Positions 1 to 8,546 of a stretch of 34,048 nucleotides of DNA are shown in pieces. Position numbers and translations under genes: made by a program. The notes below the pieces were generated by a model. It searched no databases and was not told where the DNA came from. It saw only the letters and a program-made list of their open reading frames with translations. This DNA comes from Frankiales bacterium (lineage in GTDB: Bacteria > Actinomycetota > Actinomycetes > Mycobacteriales > SCTD01). The stretch lies in contig JAOPWP010000076.1 of NCBI GenBank assembly GCA_025965615.1, forward strand, positions 1 to 34,048. Direction: 5' to 3'. Position 1 is the stretch's first letter, and each line of letters starts with the position of its first letter.

Positions 1-1
1 C

Positions 2-169
2 TTCTCGGACGGCCTGATGAAGGCGGTCCTGCGCAAGGAGGCGGACGGGACGGTCGTCCGTCTCGCCGGGGTCATGTCCGTGGTCCTCGAGGGCGGACAG
101 GTCCGGGCGGGCGACCCCGTCCGGGTGCACCTCCCGCGCTCGGGCGGGCAGCCGCTGGCTCCGGTCTGA
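2..169 (+). CDS. MOSC domain protein, C-terminal end (partial)
   Basis: Only the last 55 codons are present and the gene enters from the left edge. The readable end contains GVMSVVLEGGQVRAGD followed by a short hydrophobic strand. This matches the C-terminal part of MOSC domains, the sulfur-carrier fold of molybdenum cofactor sulfurases, where GVM-x-VVLEGG-x-V-x-x-GD is typical. The catalytic cysteine region lies outside the window, so function beyond family cannot be read. The gene ends in TGA and faces the thiamine-diphosphate enzyme gene convergently, with a 63-base gap that holds a hairpin. Confidence 0.75.
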   Translation, partial: FSDGLMKAVLRKEADGTVVRLAGVMSVVLEGGQVRAGDPVRVHLPRSGGQPLAPV

Positions 170-210
170 GCTCACCAATCTGCCGGCCCACCGCACAGCC
201 CATGTCGTCG

Positions 211-229
211 GCTCGTCACCCGGACGAGC
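211..229. terminator. Hairpin between convergent genes
   Basis: The inverted repeat GCTCGTC-acccg-GACGAGC gives a 7-bp stem with a 5-nt loop. Flanking GTCG/CGAC extends it across one bulged G. It sits in the short gap between two convergent stop codons, as expected for a bidirectional terminator. There is no T-tract, which is common in high-GC actinomycetes. Confidence 0.45.
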
Positions 230-232
230 GAC

Positions 233-1822
233 TCACCGGCTGGCCGTCCGGGCGCGGTACCAGTTGGGGGAGGTGTTCGGCGGGGGGTCGAAGCGCTCGC
301 GGACCACGATCACGTTGGGGCGACCGCTCGCGAGACCGGCGGCGAGGGCGTCGGCGAGGCCGGACGTTGTGACCTCCCGCGCGTCGACCCGGAAGGCTGC
401 CGCCAGGGCGACGAAGTCCGGTGGCTCCAGCTCGGTGCCCACCGGCTCCTCGCCGTCCTTGGTGAAGTCGTAGCGGAGCATCCCGTAGCCGCCGTCGTCC
501 ACCAGGACGACGGTGACCGGGAGCCGCTCCTGGGCGGCCGTGGCGAGGTCGCCGCAGGCGAACAGGAACCCGCCGTCGCCGACCAGGGCGAGCGTCGGGC
601 GGCCGGAGAGGCTGGCCCCGAGGGCTGCCGGGAAGCCGAACCCCAGGGTGCCCCAGCCGACCGGGTAGGCGAGCCCCCGCGGCTGCCCGACCCGGCCGTA
701 GCCCCCGAACCAGTAGCCCGGCACGCACATGTCGGCCACCACGACGGCGTCCGGCGGGAGTGCCGACTCGAGGGCTTCCAGGAAGGCGACCTCGCGGACC
801 CGCGGCCGCCCCGACGGGCGGACGGCCCAGGGCGCCCGTCGCCCAGCAGGCAGCCGGCCGAGCAGCTCCCCCAGCACCGCGAGGACGTCGCCCCGGACCC
901 ACGCATCGGGTCGGTCGTTGACGGCCTCCACCAGGTCGACGACGACCAGGACGGGAGGACGGGGCTGGCGGAACCCCTGGGTGTTCATCGCGTCGAGGTC
1001 GCTGCCGAGGACCAGGACGAGGTCCGCGGCGTCCCAGAGGGCCCCCGCCTCCGGTGCGTGCGGCGGGAGCGGCACCAGGCAGGGGTGGTCCGGGGGCAGG
1101 AGCCCGCGGCCGCCGTACGACGTGAGCACCGGGGCGCCGAGGAGCTCGGCGAGGGCTTCGACGAAGGGGCCGGCCCCGCTGGCCGTCGCGCCGCCCCCAG
1201 CCCAGATCAGGGGCCGGACAGCCGCGCTCAGCAGGCCGATCACCTCGTCTGGCACCGCGCTCACGTGCACGGCCGGGGTGGCGTCGAGCAGCTGGACCGG
1301 CTCGGCGACGTGGGCGCTCAGCAGGTCGGTCGGGATCTCCACGTAGACCGGTCGTCGCGGGGCGCGCAGCGCGGCGCGGCCCGCGAGCACCACCTGCTCG
1401 TACAAGGTCGAGGCGTCGTCCACGCGTACGACGGCCTTGGTCACGGGCCGGAAGAACGAGGCCTGGTCCGTCGTCTCGTGGAGCACTCCGCGGTAGACCC
1501 CTGCCCGGCGGACGGTCGTCGGGATGTCGGTGGCGATCACGAGCAGCGGGGAGTGGCAGGCCCACGCCTCCCCGGTCGCCGCCACGACGTTGGCGGCCCC
1601 CGGCCCGGTGGTGGTCAGCGCGACCCCCAGCCGCCCCGTGGCGCGGGCGTAGCCGTCAGCGGCGTAGCCGGCGGTCTGCTCGTGGCGGACACCGACGAGG
1701 CGCACCCCGGACCCCGGGAACGCCTTCCACGCCGCCAGGTTGTGCACCCCAGGGAGTCCGAACGCGACATCGACGTCCAGCGCCCTCAGCGCAGCGACGA
1801 GGACCTCACCGCCCGTCGGCAC
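233..1822 (-). CDS. Thiamine-diphosphate-dependent 2-oxoacid decarboxylase / acetolactate-synthase-like enzyme
   Basis: This 529-residue protein has the normal length and three-domain layout of the ThDP family. The N-terminal pyrimidine-binding domain carries the catalytic glutamate in VRHEQTAGYAADGYARATG (Glu48), followed by TTGPGAANV. The C-terminal diphosphate site reads VGDGGFLFACGDLATA and ends in VLVDDGGYGML, a GDG...DD form of the usual GDG...NN metal motif. The opening TGGE-x-LV-x-x-L-x-x-x-x-V-x-x-x-FG-x-PG resembles AruI-like 5-guanidino-2-oxopentanoate decarboxylases and relatives more than true acetolactate synthases. Substrate cannot be assigned. The GTG start overlaps the end of the CoA-transferase gene by 17 bases, so the two are probably co-translated. 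An oxalyl-CoA decarboxylase role was considered but is not favoured. Confidence 0.85.
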   Translation of the reverse strand: MPTGGEVLVAALRALDVDVAFGLPGVHNLAAWKAFPGSGVRLVGVRHEQTAGYAADGYARATGRLGVALTTTGPGAANVVAATGEAWACHSPLLVIATDIPTTVRRAGVYRGVLHETTDQASFFRPVTKAVVRVDDASTLYEQVVLAGRAALRAPRRPVYVEIPTDLLSAHVAEPVQLLDATPAVHVSAVPDEVIGLLSAAVRPLIWAGGGATASGAGPFVEALAELLGAPVLTSYGGRGLLPPDHPCLVPLPPHAPEAGALWDAADLVLVLGSDLDAMNTQGFRQPRPPVLVVVDLVEAVNDRPDAWVRGDVLAVLGELLGRLPAGRRAPWAVRPSGRPRVREVAFLEALESALPPDAVVVADMCVPGYWFGGYGRVGQPRGLAYPVGWGTLGFGFPAALGASLSGRPTLALVGDGGFLFACGDLATAAQERLPVTVVLVDDGGYGMLRYDFTKDGEEPVGTELEPPDFVALAAAFRVDAREVTTSGLADALAAGLASGRPNVIVVRERFDPPPNTSPNWYRARTASR

Positions 1823-3038
1823 CGGTCACCTGCCCCACCTGGGCGTCGGACAGGCCGAGGGCGCGCAGCACCTCGTCGGTGTGCTGGCCGAGCAGTGGCG
1901 GAGCTCGGCGTACCCGTGGGCGGACGCCGTCGAGGCGCATCGGCGAGCCCACGACGCGCACCGCCCCGGCCGGGTGGTCGACGGTCTGGATCAGCCCGCT
2001 CGCAGCGATCTGCGGATCGCCGGGCAGGTCCCCGAGGGTCTGCACGACGGCGCACGGCACACCCACGGCCGCGAGCACCTCGACCCACTCCCCTGCCCTG
2101 CGGGTCATCAGCACGGCGGCGAGGGCCTCGGCGAGCGCCAGCCGGTCGGCGACCCGTCCGGCGTTGGTGGCCCATCCGGGAGCTGGGGCGAGCCCGGTCG
2201 CCTCGCACAGGGCGGCGAACTGGGCGTCGTTGCCCGCGCCGACGACGAGGGGACGGTCCGCGCAGGGCACCGGGCCGTACGGCGCGATGTTGGGGTGGTC
2301 GTTCCCGGTGTGCACGGGAACCTGCCCGCCGACGAGGGCGTTCGCCGCCTGGTTGACCAGCATCGTCACGGCGGCCTCGAGCAGCCCCACCTCGACCCGC
2401 AGGGCCGGGCCCGCGCCCGGCCCGCGACCCTGGGCGACCAGCCCCGCGAGCGCACCCACGGCGGCGTAGAGCCCGCTCACGACGTCGGCCACCGCCACGC
2501 CGACCTTCGTGGGTCCCGTGGTGCCGGTGACGGACATCAGCCCGCTGCGGGCCTGCGCCATGACGTCGTAGCCCGGCAGGGACCCGTCAGGCCCGTCGCC
2601 GCCCGCCCCGCGGACCGACACCCAGACCGCCGACGCGCTCTCGCGCAGGCCGTCGAGCCCGAGGGCGGTCAGGTGCCGGGGAAGGAAGTTCTCGACGACC
2701 ACGTCAGCGGCCTCGACGAGCCGGCCCACCACGGCGCGGCCACCGGGCGTGCCCAGGTCGAGCGTCACCGACCGGCGGTCCCGGTTGACCGCGAAGAAGT
2801 AGGCGGCGTCGTCGCCGTGGAACGGGGGCCCCCAGTGCCGGGTGTCGTCGCCCACGACCGGTCGCTCGACCTTGAGCACGTCAGCGCCCAGGTCGGCGAG
2901 GACCATGCAGCAGTACGGCCCGGCAAGGACCCGCGAGAGGTCCAGCACCCGGGTGCCTCGCAGCGGTCCGGCCCCCGGCGGTGCCTCCGGCCAGCCCGGT
3001 CCCGCGGCCAGCACCCTCGACAGCTCGTCCGCTTGCAC
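1806..3038 (-). CDS. Class III (CaiB/BaiF) CoA-transferase, SUGCT-like
   Basis: This protein moves CoA between carboxylic acids in the cytoplasm. The start VLDLSRVLAGPYC, then ADLGADVLKVE and ERPVVGDDTRHWGPPF, is the family III signature. The GDDTR-x-WGPPF form, the later VVGAGNDAQFAALCEATGL and the terminal PPLLGQHTDEVL closely follow mammalian SUGCT (succinyl-CoA:glutarate CoA-transferase) and bacterial relatives rather than formyl-CoA transferase. The catalytic Asp is expected in the first third. A reading frame extends upstream, but I chose the GTG at 3036-3038 because it gives 410 residues, normal for the family, and has a weak AGGG upstream. It lies first in an operon with the ThDP enzyme and is divergent from lpqY. 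A joint role in a dicarboxylate or 2-oxoacid route is inference. Confidence 0.82.
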   Translation of the reverse strand: MQADELSRVLAAGPGWPEAPPGAGPLRGTRVLDLSRVLAGPYCCMVLADLGADVLKVERPVVGDDTRHWGPPFHGDDAAYFFAVNRDRRSVTLDLGTPGGRAVVGRLVEAADVVVENFLPRHLTALGLDGLRESASAVWVSVRGAGGDGPDGSLPGYDVMAQARSGLMSVTGTTGPTKVGVAVADVVSGLYAAVGALAGLVAQGRGPGAGPALRVEVGLLEAAVTMLVNQAANALVGGQVPVHTGNDHPNIAPYGPVPCADRPLVVGAGNDAQFAALCEATGLAPAPGWATNAGRVADRLALAEALAAVLMTRRAGEWVEVLAAVGVPCAVVQTLGDLPGDPQIAASGLIQTVDHPAGAVRVVGSPMRLDGVRPRVRRAPPLLGQHTDEVLRALGLSDAQVGQVTGADGR

Positions 3039-3163
3039 GCGACGACCCTGCCATGCACTGTGACGTGCGAGACACGCAACATGCATGTAATCCGGATCAA
3101 GGGGCAGGAGCCGCTCAGCCCGTGATCTTCGCGGGGCGACGCAGCTCACGACGAGGGGGTCGG
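3039..3163. promoter_or_regulatory. Divergent promoter region with palindrome
   Basis: This 125-base gap separates the CoA-transferase gene (leftward) from lpqY (rightward), so both promoters should be here. It contains the perfect 10-bp palindrome ACATGCATGT at 3079-3088 and a nearby CGTG-cgaga-CACG inverted repeat at about 3064-3076. Either may be an operator. No clear -35/-10 pair was recognised. The lpqY ribosome site GAGGGGG lies at the right end. Confidence 0.4.
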
Positions 3164-4432
3164 ATGCGCGCGAGAACGAGCCTGGCCGCAGCAGTCCTGC
3201 TGATGGCACCACTGGCCGCGTGCGGCGGTGAGAGCGACACGGCGGGCGGGGCCCCCGTCGTCAACTGGTACATCGGCAACGAGGGCTGGCTGCCGGACGT
3301 GATCCAGGCGTGCAACGACTCGGCGAACGGCGCCTTCGCCCTGAGGTCCGAGAGCCTGCCGACCAACCCGGACGGCCAGCGCGAGCAGCTGGTCCGCCGC
3401 CTGGCGGCCGAGGACGACTCGATCGACCTGATCGGGATGGACGTCGTCTGGACGGGCGAGTTCGCCCAGGCCGGCTGGATCAGCCCGTTCGAGCAGGGCG
3501 AGCTGGAGAACGTCGGCAGCGAGGAGCAGGTCTTCAAGGGCCCGTTCGAGAGCGCGCAGTACGACGGCAAGCAGTACGGCGCCCCGCTCAACAGCAACAC
3601 CCGTCTGCTCTGGTACCGCAAGAGCAAGCTCGGCGACCGGCCGGTCCCGCAGACCTGGGACGAGCTGTTCACGACGGCTGAGCAGCTGAAAAGCCCGATC
3701 CAGGAGACCGGTGCCCGCGCCGAGTCGATGGTGGTGCTGTTCAACGCCCTGGTGAACAGCGCCGGTACGACGATCGTCGAGCCCGGCGCGGACGGCGACG
3801 CGAAGGTGGTCCTCGAGGAGGGCCCCACCCTTCAGGCCCTCGACATCATGAAGCGGCTCGGGCGCGCACCGGTCGCGCCGGCCGGGCAGTCCAACCTCGG
3901 CGAGGACGACAACCGCCTCGCCTTCCAGTCCGGGGACAGCACCAGCGTCTTCATGATCAACTGGCCGTTCGTCTATCCCAGCGTGGTCGAGGCCGACCCC
4001 GAGCTCGCCAAGGACTACGGCTTCGCCCCCTTCCCGCGGGTCGACAAGGGCACGCCCGCTGCCGCTCCACTCGGTGGCTACAACCTCGGGATCGGTCGCT
4101 ACACCAAGGACCGCGAGGCGGCCCTCGCGGCGATCAACTGCCTGACGGCCCCCGAGCAGCAGCGCACCATCGCCACCAAGGGCGGTCAGCCGCCGGTCCT
4201 GCGCGAGCTCGCCCAGGACCCCGAGATCGGCGAGTCGCTGCCGTTCCTCGCCCTGATGACCGAGCAGCTCGACACCGCCGTCCCGCGTCCGGTGACGCCG
4301 ACCTACAACGACGTCAGCCTCGCCGTCCGCACGGTGCTGCACCCGCTGAGCTCGATCAGCGACACGCAGAAGGAGTACGACGAGCTCAAGGACCTGCTCG
4401 AGAAGGCTCTCAAGAGTCAGGCGGTGCTGTAG
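3164..4432 (+). CDS. lpqY: Trehalose-type ABC transporter substrate-binding lipoprotein
   Basis: This is the extracellular sugar-binding lipoprotein of a carbohydrate ABC importer. The ATG at 3164 follows GAGGGGG at good spacing and gives 422 residues. The protein opens with Arg residues, a hydrophobic stretch and a lipobox ending LAAC (Cys about residue 21), the lipid attachment point. The mature part starts NWYIGNEGW and includes RLAAEDDSIDLIGMDVVW, both typical of mycobacterial LpqY and related trehalose binders in the family 1 solute-binding group. Its stop codon abuts the start of the next gene, and two permeases and an ATPase follow. This four-gene order matches lpqY-sugABC, which recycles trehalose in mycobacteria. 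Trehalose as ligand is inferred from family and order. Confidence 0.82.
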   Translation: MRARTSLAAAVLLMAPLAACGGESDTAGGAPVVNWYIGNEGWLPDVIQACNDSANGAFALRSESLPTNPDGQREQLVRRLAAEDDSIDLIGMDVVWTGEFAQAGWISPFEQGELENVGSEEQVFKGPFESAQYDGKQYGAPLNSNTRLLWYRKSKLGDRPVPQTWDELFTTAEQLKSPIQETGARAESMVVLFNALVNSAGTTIVEPGADGDAKVVLEEGPTLQALDIMKRLGRAPVAPAGQSNLGEDDNRLAFQSGDSTSVFMINWPFVYPSVVEADPELAKDYGFAPFPRVDKGTPAAAPLGGYNLGIGRYTKDREAALAAINCLTAPEQQRTIATKGGQPPVLRELAQDPEIGESLPFLALMTEQLDTAVPRPVTPTYNDVSLAVRTVLHPLSSISDTQKEYDELKDLLEKALKSQAVL

Positions 4433-5374
4433 ATGACGACCACGACAGACGCCGGTTCACGCAGGATCGGCGCACCGGAGCCGAGCGGCCGCAAGCCGGC
4501 CAAGCGGAGCACGGACCGGGCGCAGGCCGAGCGCCGCCTCGGCATCAAACTGGCTGCCCCGGCGGCCATCCTGATGCTCGCGGTCACGGCCTTCCCGATC
4601 CTCTACGCGATCTGGCTGAGCCTGCAGCGCTACGACCTGCGCAACCCCGACGACAAGGGATTCGTGGGGCTGAGCAACTACCTGCTGGTCCTCGGTGACG
4701 GGACGTGGTGGACGGCGGTCGGGTCCACCACGCTGATCACCGTCGTCAGCGTGTTCCTCGAGCTGGTCATCGGCCTGGCCTTCGCCCTGGTGATGCACCG
4801 GGCGATCTTCGGCCGGCGCACCGTGCGCACCGCGATCCTCGTGCCGTACGGGATCATCACCGTCATCTCGGCGTTCGCGTTCGCCTTCGCCGTCGCGCCG
4901 GACACCGGGTTCCTGCCCGGCTCGGTCGACCCGCTGAGCAGCACGGGCGGGTCCTTCGCGACCATCATCCTCACCGAGGTGTGGAAGACGACGCCCTTCA
5001 TGTCGCTGCTCCTGCTGGCCGGGCTCGCGACGGTCCCCGAGGAGCTGCAGGAGGCCGCCAAGGTCGACGGCGCCACCGCCTGGCAGCGGCTGTGGAAGAT
5101 CACGCTGCCGAACATGAAGGGCGCGATCATGGTCGCGCTGCTGTTCCGGGCCCTCGACGCCTTCCGGATCTTCGACACCGTCTACGTGCAGACCGCAGGA
5201 GCGCTGAACACCCAGACGATCAGCGGCCTCGGCTACAACGCCCTCGTCAGCCGCGTGAACCTCGGGCTGGGCTCGGCGATCTCGATCCTGCTGTTCCTGA
5301 TGATCATCGCGATCGCCTTCGTGTTCGTGAAGCTCTTCAAGACCAACCTCGGCACCGTGAAGGGTGGGGACTGA
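4433..5374 (+). CDS. sugA: ABC sugar transporter permease 1
   Basis: This is an inner-membrane permease subunit of 313 residues. A cytoplasmic N-terminus of about 40 residues precedes the first membrane helix, around [23 protein letters not shown]. Several further hydrophobic helices follow. The EAA loop that contacts the ATPase reads [19 protein letters not shown]. This is the MalF-type family, where the EAA-x3-G signature is diagnostic. The ATG directly follows the lpqY stop with no gap, and the stop TGA overlaps the ATG of the next permease (ATGA), so translation is coupled. It is assigned as SugA from its place between lpqY and sugB. Confidence 0.83.
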   Translation: MTTTTDAGSRRIGAPEPSGRKPAKRSTDRAQAERRLGIKLAAPAAILMLAVTAFPILYAIWLSLQRYDLRNPDDKGFVGLSNYLLVLGDGTWWTAVGSTTLITVVSVFLELVIGLAFALVMHRAIFGRRTVRTAILVPYGIITVISAFAFAFAVAPDTGFLPGSVDPLSSTGGSFATIILTEVWKTTPFMSLLLLAGLATVPEELQEAAKVDGATAWQRLWKITLPNMKGAIMVALLFRALDAFRIFDTVYVQTAGALNTQTISGLGYNALVSRVNLGLGSAISILLFLMIIAIAFVFVKLFKTNLGTVKGGD

Positions 5375-6294
5375 TGACGGCCACGACGCTGGGCGCCGAA
5401 CAGGTCGGCGCAGGGGGCGGCAGGAACCTCGAGGCCGGCGGCCCGCGCAAGCCCCGCGGCAACCGGGCCACCGAACCGGGGCGCAGCCTCGGCTGGAAGC
5501 TCGGCGTTGTCGCGATCGTCGCGTACGCGATGTTCCCGGTGCTGTGGATCCTGTCGCTGTCGCTCAAGTCGGACGCGACCATCGCGGACGGCAAGCTCAT
5601 CCCTCGCGAGATCACCGGGCAGAACTACCGGGACATCTTCACCAGCGGCGAGTTCGTCCGGCCGCTGATCAACTCCATCGGGATCTCGCTCATCACCACC
5701 CTGATCGCCGTCGTCATCGCGGCCTTCGCGGCCTACGCGATCGCCCGGCTCGACTTCCCCGGCAAGGGCCTGCTGCTGTCCGGGGCGCTCGCGATCGCGA
5801 TGTTCCCGCCGGTGTCGATCATCGGCCCGCTGTTCGACATGTGGCGCGTCACCGGCCTGTACGACACCTGGCCGGGCCTGATCCTGCCCTACCTGACCTT
5901 CGCGCTGCCGCTCGCGATCTGGACCCTCGCGGCGTTCTTCCGCGAGATCCCGTTCGACCTCGAACAGGCCGCGCAGGTCGACGGCGCGACGCCGTACCAG
6001 GCGTTCCGCAAGGTCATCCTGCCGCTGGCGCTGCCGGGCGTGTTCACCAGCGCGATCATCGTGTTCATCTTCTGCTGGAACGACTTCCTGTTCTCGATCT
6101 CGCTGACCTCGACCCAGAACGCCCGCACCGTCCCGGCGGCCACGGCCTTCTTCACCGCCAGCAGCAACTTCGTCAACCCGACCGGACAGATCGCGGCGGC
6201 GGCCATCGTCGTCACCGTGCCGATCATCATCATGGTGCTGGTCTTCCAGCGCCGCATCGTCGCCGGCCTGACCGCCGGCGCTGTGAAGGGATAG
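5374..6294 (+). CDS. sugB: ABC sugar transporter permease 2
   Basis: This 306-residue MalG-type permease partners with SugA. The start is the ATG that overlaps the sugA stop codon (ATGA). The open frame continues upstream, but only this start fits the family length. About 45 polar residues precede the first helix, [20 protein letters not shown]. The ATPase-contact EAA loop is [17 protein letters not shown], followed by VILPLALPG. SugA and SugB form the heterodimeric channel that accepts sugar from LpqY. The stop lies 9 bases before the GTG of sugC, and the intervening TAGGGAGCCCCC contains the ribosome site of sugC. Confidence 0.83.
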   Translation: MTATTLGAEQVGAGGGRNLEAGGPRKPRGNRATEPGRSLGWKLGVVAIVAYAMFPVLWILSLSLKSDATIADGKLIPREITGQNYRDIFTSGEFVRPLINSIGISLITTLIAVVIAAFAAYAIARLDFPGKGLLLSGALAIAMFPPVSIIGPLFDMWRVTGLYDTWPGLILPYLTFALPLAIWTLAAFFREIPFDLEQAAQVDGATPYQAFRKVILPLALPGVFTSAIIVFIFCWNDFLFSISLTSTQNARTVPAATAFFTASSNFVNPTGQIAAAAIVVTVPIIIMVLVFQRRIVAGLTAGAVKG

Positions 6295-6303
6295 GGAGCC
6301 CCC

Positions 6304-7500
6304 GTGTCTTCGATCACCATGCGAGGCATCACCAAGCGCTACGCCGACGGCACCGAGGCGGTCAGCAACGTCGACATGGACATCGCCGACGGCGAGTTCG
6401 TGATCCTGGTCGGACCTTCGGGCTGCGGGAAGTCCACCCTGCTGCGGATGATCGTCGGGTTGGAGGACATCTCGGAAGGCGAGATGAAGATCGGCGACGA
6501 GGTCGTGAACGACCGGGCCCCCAAGGACCGTGACCTCGCGATGGTCTTCCAGAACTACGCTCTCTACCCCCACCTGTCGGTGCGCGAGAACATGGCGTTC
6601 CCGCTACGCCTGGCCAAGGTGCCCGACGCCGAGGTGACCTCGAGGGTCGAGGAGGCCGCCAAGGTCCTCGAGCTGACCGAGAACCTCGACCGCAAGCCCG
6701 CGAACCTGTCCGGTGGTCAGCGCCAGCGCGTGGCCATGGGGCGCGCGATCGTCCGCGACCCCAAGGCGTTCCTGTTCGACGAGCCGCTGTCGAACCTCGA
6801 CGCCAACCTGCGCGTGCAGATGCGTACCGAGATCGCCCGGATCCAGAAGAAGTACGGCACGACCACCGTCTACGTCACCCACGACCAGACCGAGGCCATG
6901 ACCCTCGCCGACCGGGTCGCGGTGCTGCGCAAGGGCGTCGTCCAGCAGGTGGACTCACCGCGCAACCTCTACAACTCCCCCGCCAACCTGTTCGTCGCCG
7001 GCTTCATCGGGTCCCCCTCGATGAACCTGGTGCCGGGCCGGCTGTCCGGCAGCCGGCTCGAGCTGCCCTTCGGCACGATGGACCTGCCCGACGAGGTGGC
7101 CCAGCGGCTCGCCGGCGGGTCCGGCGGAGCGCAGGCCGGGGAGCGTCAGGTCATCGTGGGCATCCGCCCGGAGCACTTCGAGGACGCCTCCCTGGTCGGC
7201 GACACGTCGCACGGCATGACCTTCACGAACCGGGTCGACTCGATCGAGTGGCTCGGGTCCGAGCTCTACGCCTACCTGCCCTACACCGGAGCCGAGGCGA
7301 TCGCCCAGCAGCTCGGCCAGCTGGCGGGCGACCTCGACATGGAGCAGAGCAGCGGCGACGAGAGCCAGCTGGTCACCCGGCTCGACGCGGCCAGCCGGGT
7401 CGAGGAGGGCAAGCAGGCCGAGCTCTGGCTCGACGCCCGCCGCATCCACCTGTTCGACCCCGAGACGGGTGAGGCACTGGCCCGTCCTCCGGTCGTCTGA
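6304..7500 (+). CDS. sugC: ABC sugar transporter ATP-binding protein
   Basis: This 398-residue ATPase powers the LpqY-SugAB importer. Walker A is GPSGCGKST (residues 37-45). The Q-loop is VFQNYALYPHLSVREN, the signature LSGGQRQRVAMGRA, Walker B AFLFDEPLSNLDA and the switch histidine lies in YVTHDQTEAM. The C-terminal third is the MalK/UgpC-type regulatory TOBE region, with VGIRPEHF. The GTG start at 6304 is preceded by AGGGAG at good spacing. It is the last gene of the operon; a hairpin lies 20-80 bases downstream. The family also includes the shared MsiK ATPase of Streptomyces, so multi-importer use is possible, but the linked operon favours SugC. Confidence 0.85.
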   Translation: MSSITMRGITKRYADGTEAVSNVDMDIADGEFVILVGPSGCGKSTLLRMIVGLEDISEGEMKIGDEVVNDRAPKDRDLAMVFQNYALYPHLSVRENMAFPLRLAKVPDAEVTSRVEEAAKVLELTENLDRKPANLSGGQRQRVAMGRAIVRDPKAFLFDEPLSNLDANLRVQMRTEIARIQKKYGTTTVYVTHDQTEAMTLADRVAVLRKGVVQQVDSPRNLYNSPANLFVAGFIGSPSMNLVPGRLSGSRLELPFGTMDLPDEVAQRLAGGSGGAQAGERQVIVGIRPEHFEDASLVGDTSHGMTFTNRVDSIEWLGSELYAYLPYTGAEAIAQQLGQLAGDLDMEQSSGDESQLVTRLDAASRVEEGKQAELWLDARRIHLFDPETGEALARPPVV

Positions 7501-7520
7501 CGGCACCCTCCCCACCCGCG

Positions 7521-7582
7521 GCGATCATGGAGCTGCTGCTTCCCCGTGAGCGTGACGAGCGAGCAGTGACTCCATGATGCGC
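7521..7582. repeat. Imperfect palindrome between convergent genes (possible interspersed repeat / terminator)
   Basis: ATCATGGAG at 7524-7532 is matched by CTCCATGAT at 7570-7578. Outside this, GCG pairs with CGC across one bulged G. Inside, CTGCT pairs with AGCAG after a 3-by-3 internal loop. It fills most of the gap between sugC and the convergent ParB-like gene. It can act as a bidirectional terminator, but its length and symmetry also resemble palindromic interspersed repeats of actinomycetes. No second copy was seen in this window. Confidence 0.5.
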
Positions 7583-7604
7583 GTCGACCGCCGGGAGTCC
7601 GGCG

Positions 7605-8465
7605 TCAGTCGCGGCGCTTGACCTTGGGCTCGCGCAGGGCGAGGCGCTCGATGACCGAGTCGTCCCAGCGGTGCGTGCGCAGCACCAGGTAGCGGTCCTC
7701 GGCGAAGCGCAGGTAGGTCTGCGCGTCGAGCGCGCCGTCCCCGGGATGGAGCCCGGCCTCCCTCAGCATGGACAGCACCGGCTCGTACTCGTCGCGGAAC
7801 CACTCGAGCGCGACCGTGGGGCGGTCGAGGAACTGCGCCCGCTCCTGCATGCGGCGGTAGCCCCACGCCTCGACGCCCTCGGCCAGGTGGGCCCAGTCGT
7901 CGGGGGCCGAGAGCGAGATGCGCTGGCGGAGCGACGCCGGGAGCGGGACCCGCTCGAAGAAGAGCCGCTCGTGACCTTTGAGCGGCAGGTCCGACAGGCG
8001 AAGCTCTGCGCCGGCCCCGATCGCGGTCCGGACGAGGGTGACCCGAGCCGACACCACCTCGCGGCCGAGGGCCCGCAGCACGGCGACGCGGTGGTGGCCG
8101 TCGCGGACGAAGTGCACCTCGCCGACCCGGTAGAGCTCGACCGGCGGCAGGTCCTGGCCCTTGCGGACGGCGAGCGCGAGCCGCTCGAAGCGCGTTCGGG
8201 TGAGGTCGCTGGTCGGGCGGAACTGCCGGTCGAACCCGGTGCGCCGGTCCACCGAGCCGACGATGCTGTCGAGCTCCACCATCTGCAGCCCGAGGTGCTG
8301 CTCACCGCGGTGGCCCAGAGCGCCGACCACCTCGTCGAAGGGCAGCAGCACGTCGACGTCGCCCTCGCGCATGCGCAGCCGGGCACCCAGGCGGGCGAGG
8401 ACTGCGTTGCGACGGGCGCGAGCGAAGTCGTCGCGCGAGTCAGCAGCAGGGAACCCGGTCTCCAC
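7605..8465 (-). CDS. ParB/sulfiredoxin-fold protein
   Basis: The 286-residue protein carries a ParB-like N-domain motif, FVRDGHHRVAVLRALG, with DGHHR at residues 122-126. This is the nucleotide/phosphate-binding box of the ParB/Srx fold. The block before it, KGQDLPPVELYRVGE, matches the usual strand leading into that box. There is no recognisable helix-turn-helix and it is not the chromosomal ParB, which has a different DNA-binding domain. The C-terminal half is polar and of unknown role. The frame runs on upstream, but GTG at 8463-8465 is chosen because GGAGGGGG lies 6 bases before it. Family members are often annotated as transcriptional regulators without direct proof. Confidence 0.7.
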   Translation of the reverse strand: METGFPAADSRDDFARARRNAVLARLGARLRMREGDVDVLLPFDEVVGALGHRGEQHLGLQMVELDSIVGSVDRRTGFDRQFRPTSDLTRTRFERLALAVRKGQDLPPVELYRVGEVHFVRDGHHRVAVLRALGREVVSARVTLVRTAIGAGAELRLSDLPLKGHERLFFERVPLPASLRQRISLSAPDDWAHLAEGVEAWGYRRMQERAQFLDRPTVALEWFRDEYEPVLSMLREAGLHPGDGALDAQTYLRFAEDRYLVLRTHRWDDSVIERLALREPKVKRRD

Positions 8466-8534
8466 GTCAAGCCCCCTCCCCCGCGCTCCAGGCAGCACAC
8501 GCCCGCGCCCTAAGAGTACGAGCGCCCAGATCAC

Positions 8535-8540
8535 TAGGCT
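8535..8540 (+). promoter_or_regulatory. Putative -10 box, leaderless promoter
   Basis: TAGGCT fits TANNNT and ends 6 bases before the ATG of the PPOX gene, so transcription would start at or next to the A of the start codon. No Shine-Dalgarno sequence lies between. No clear -35 box is visible. Confidence 0.4.
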
Positions 8541-8546
8541 CCCGCC

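Noticed and set aside
216-1565. Long open frame opposite or overlapping the ThDP gene, and many similar long frames across the window
   Set aside because: Arg/Pro/Gly/Ala-rich translations with no domains; they are frame shadows caused by high GC and coincide with well-supported genes.
233-3038. Oxalate degradation pair (oxalyl-CoA decarboxylase plus formyl-CoA transferase)
   Set aside because: The CoA-transferase matches SUGCT-type motifs (GDDTR-x-WGPPF, VVGAGND) better, and the ThDP enzyme opens like AruI-type decarboxylases.
3039-3212. Longer N-terminus for the CoA-transferase (start at 3212)
   Set aside because: It would overlap the lpqY start and ribosome site, and the extra 58 residues do not resemble the family.
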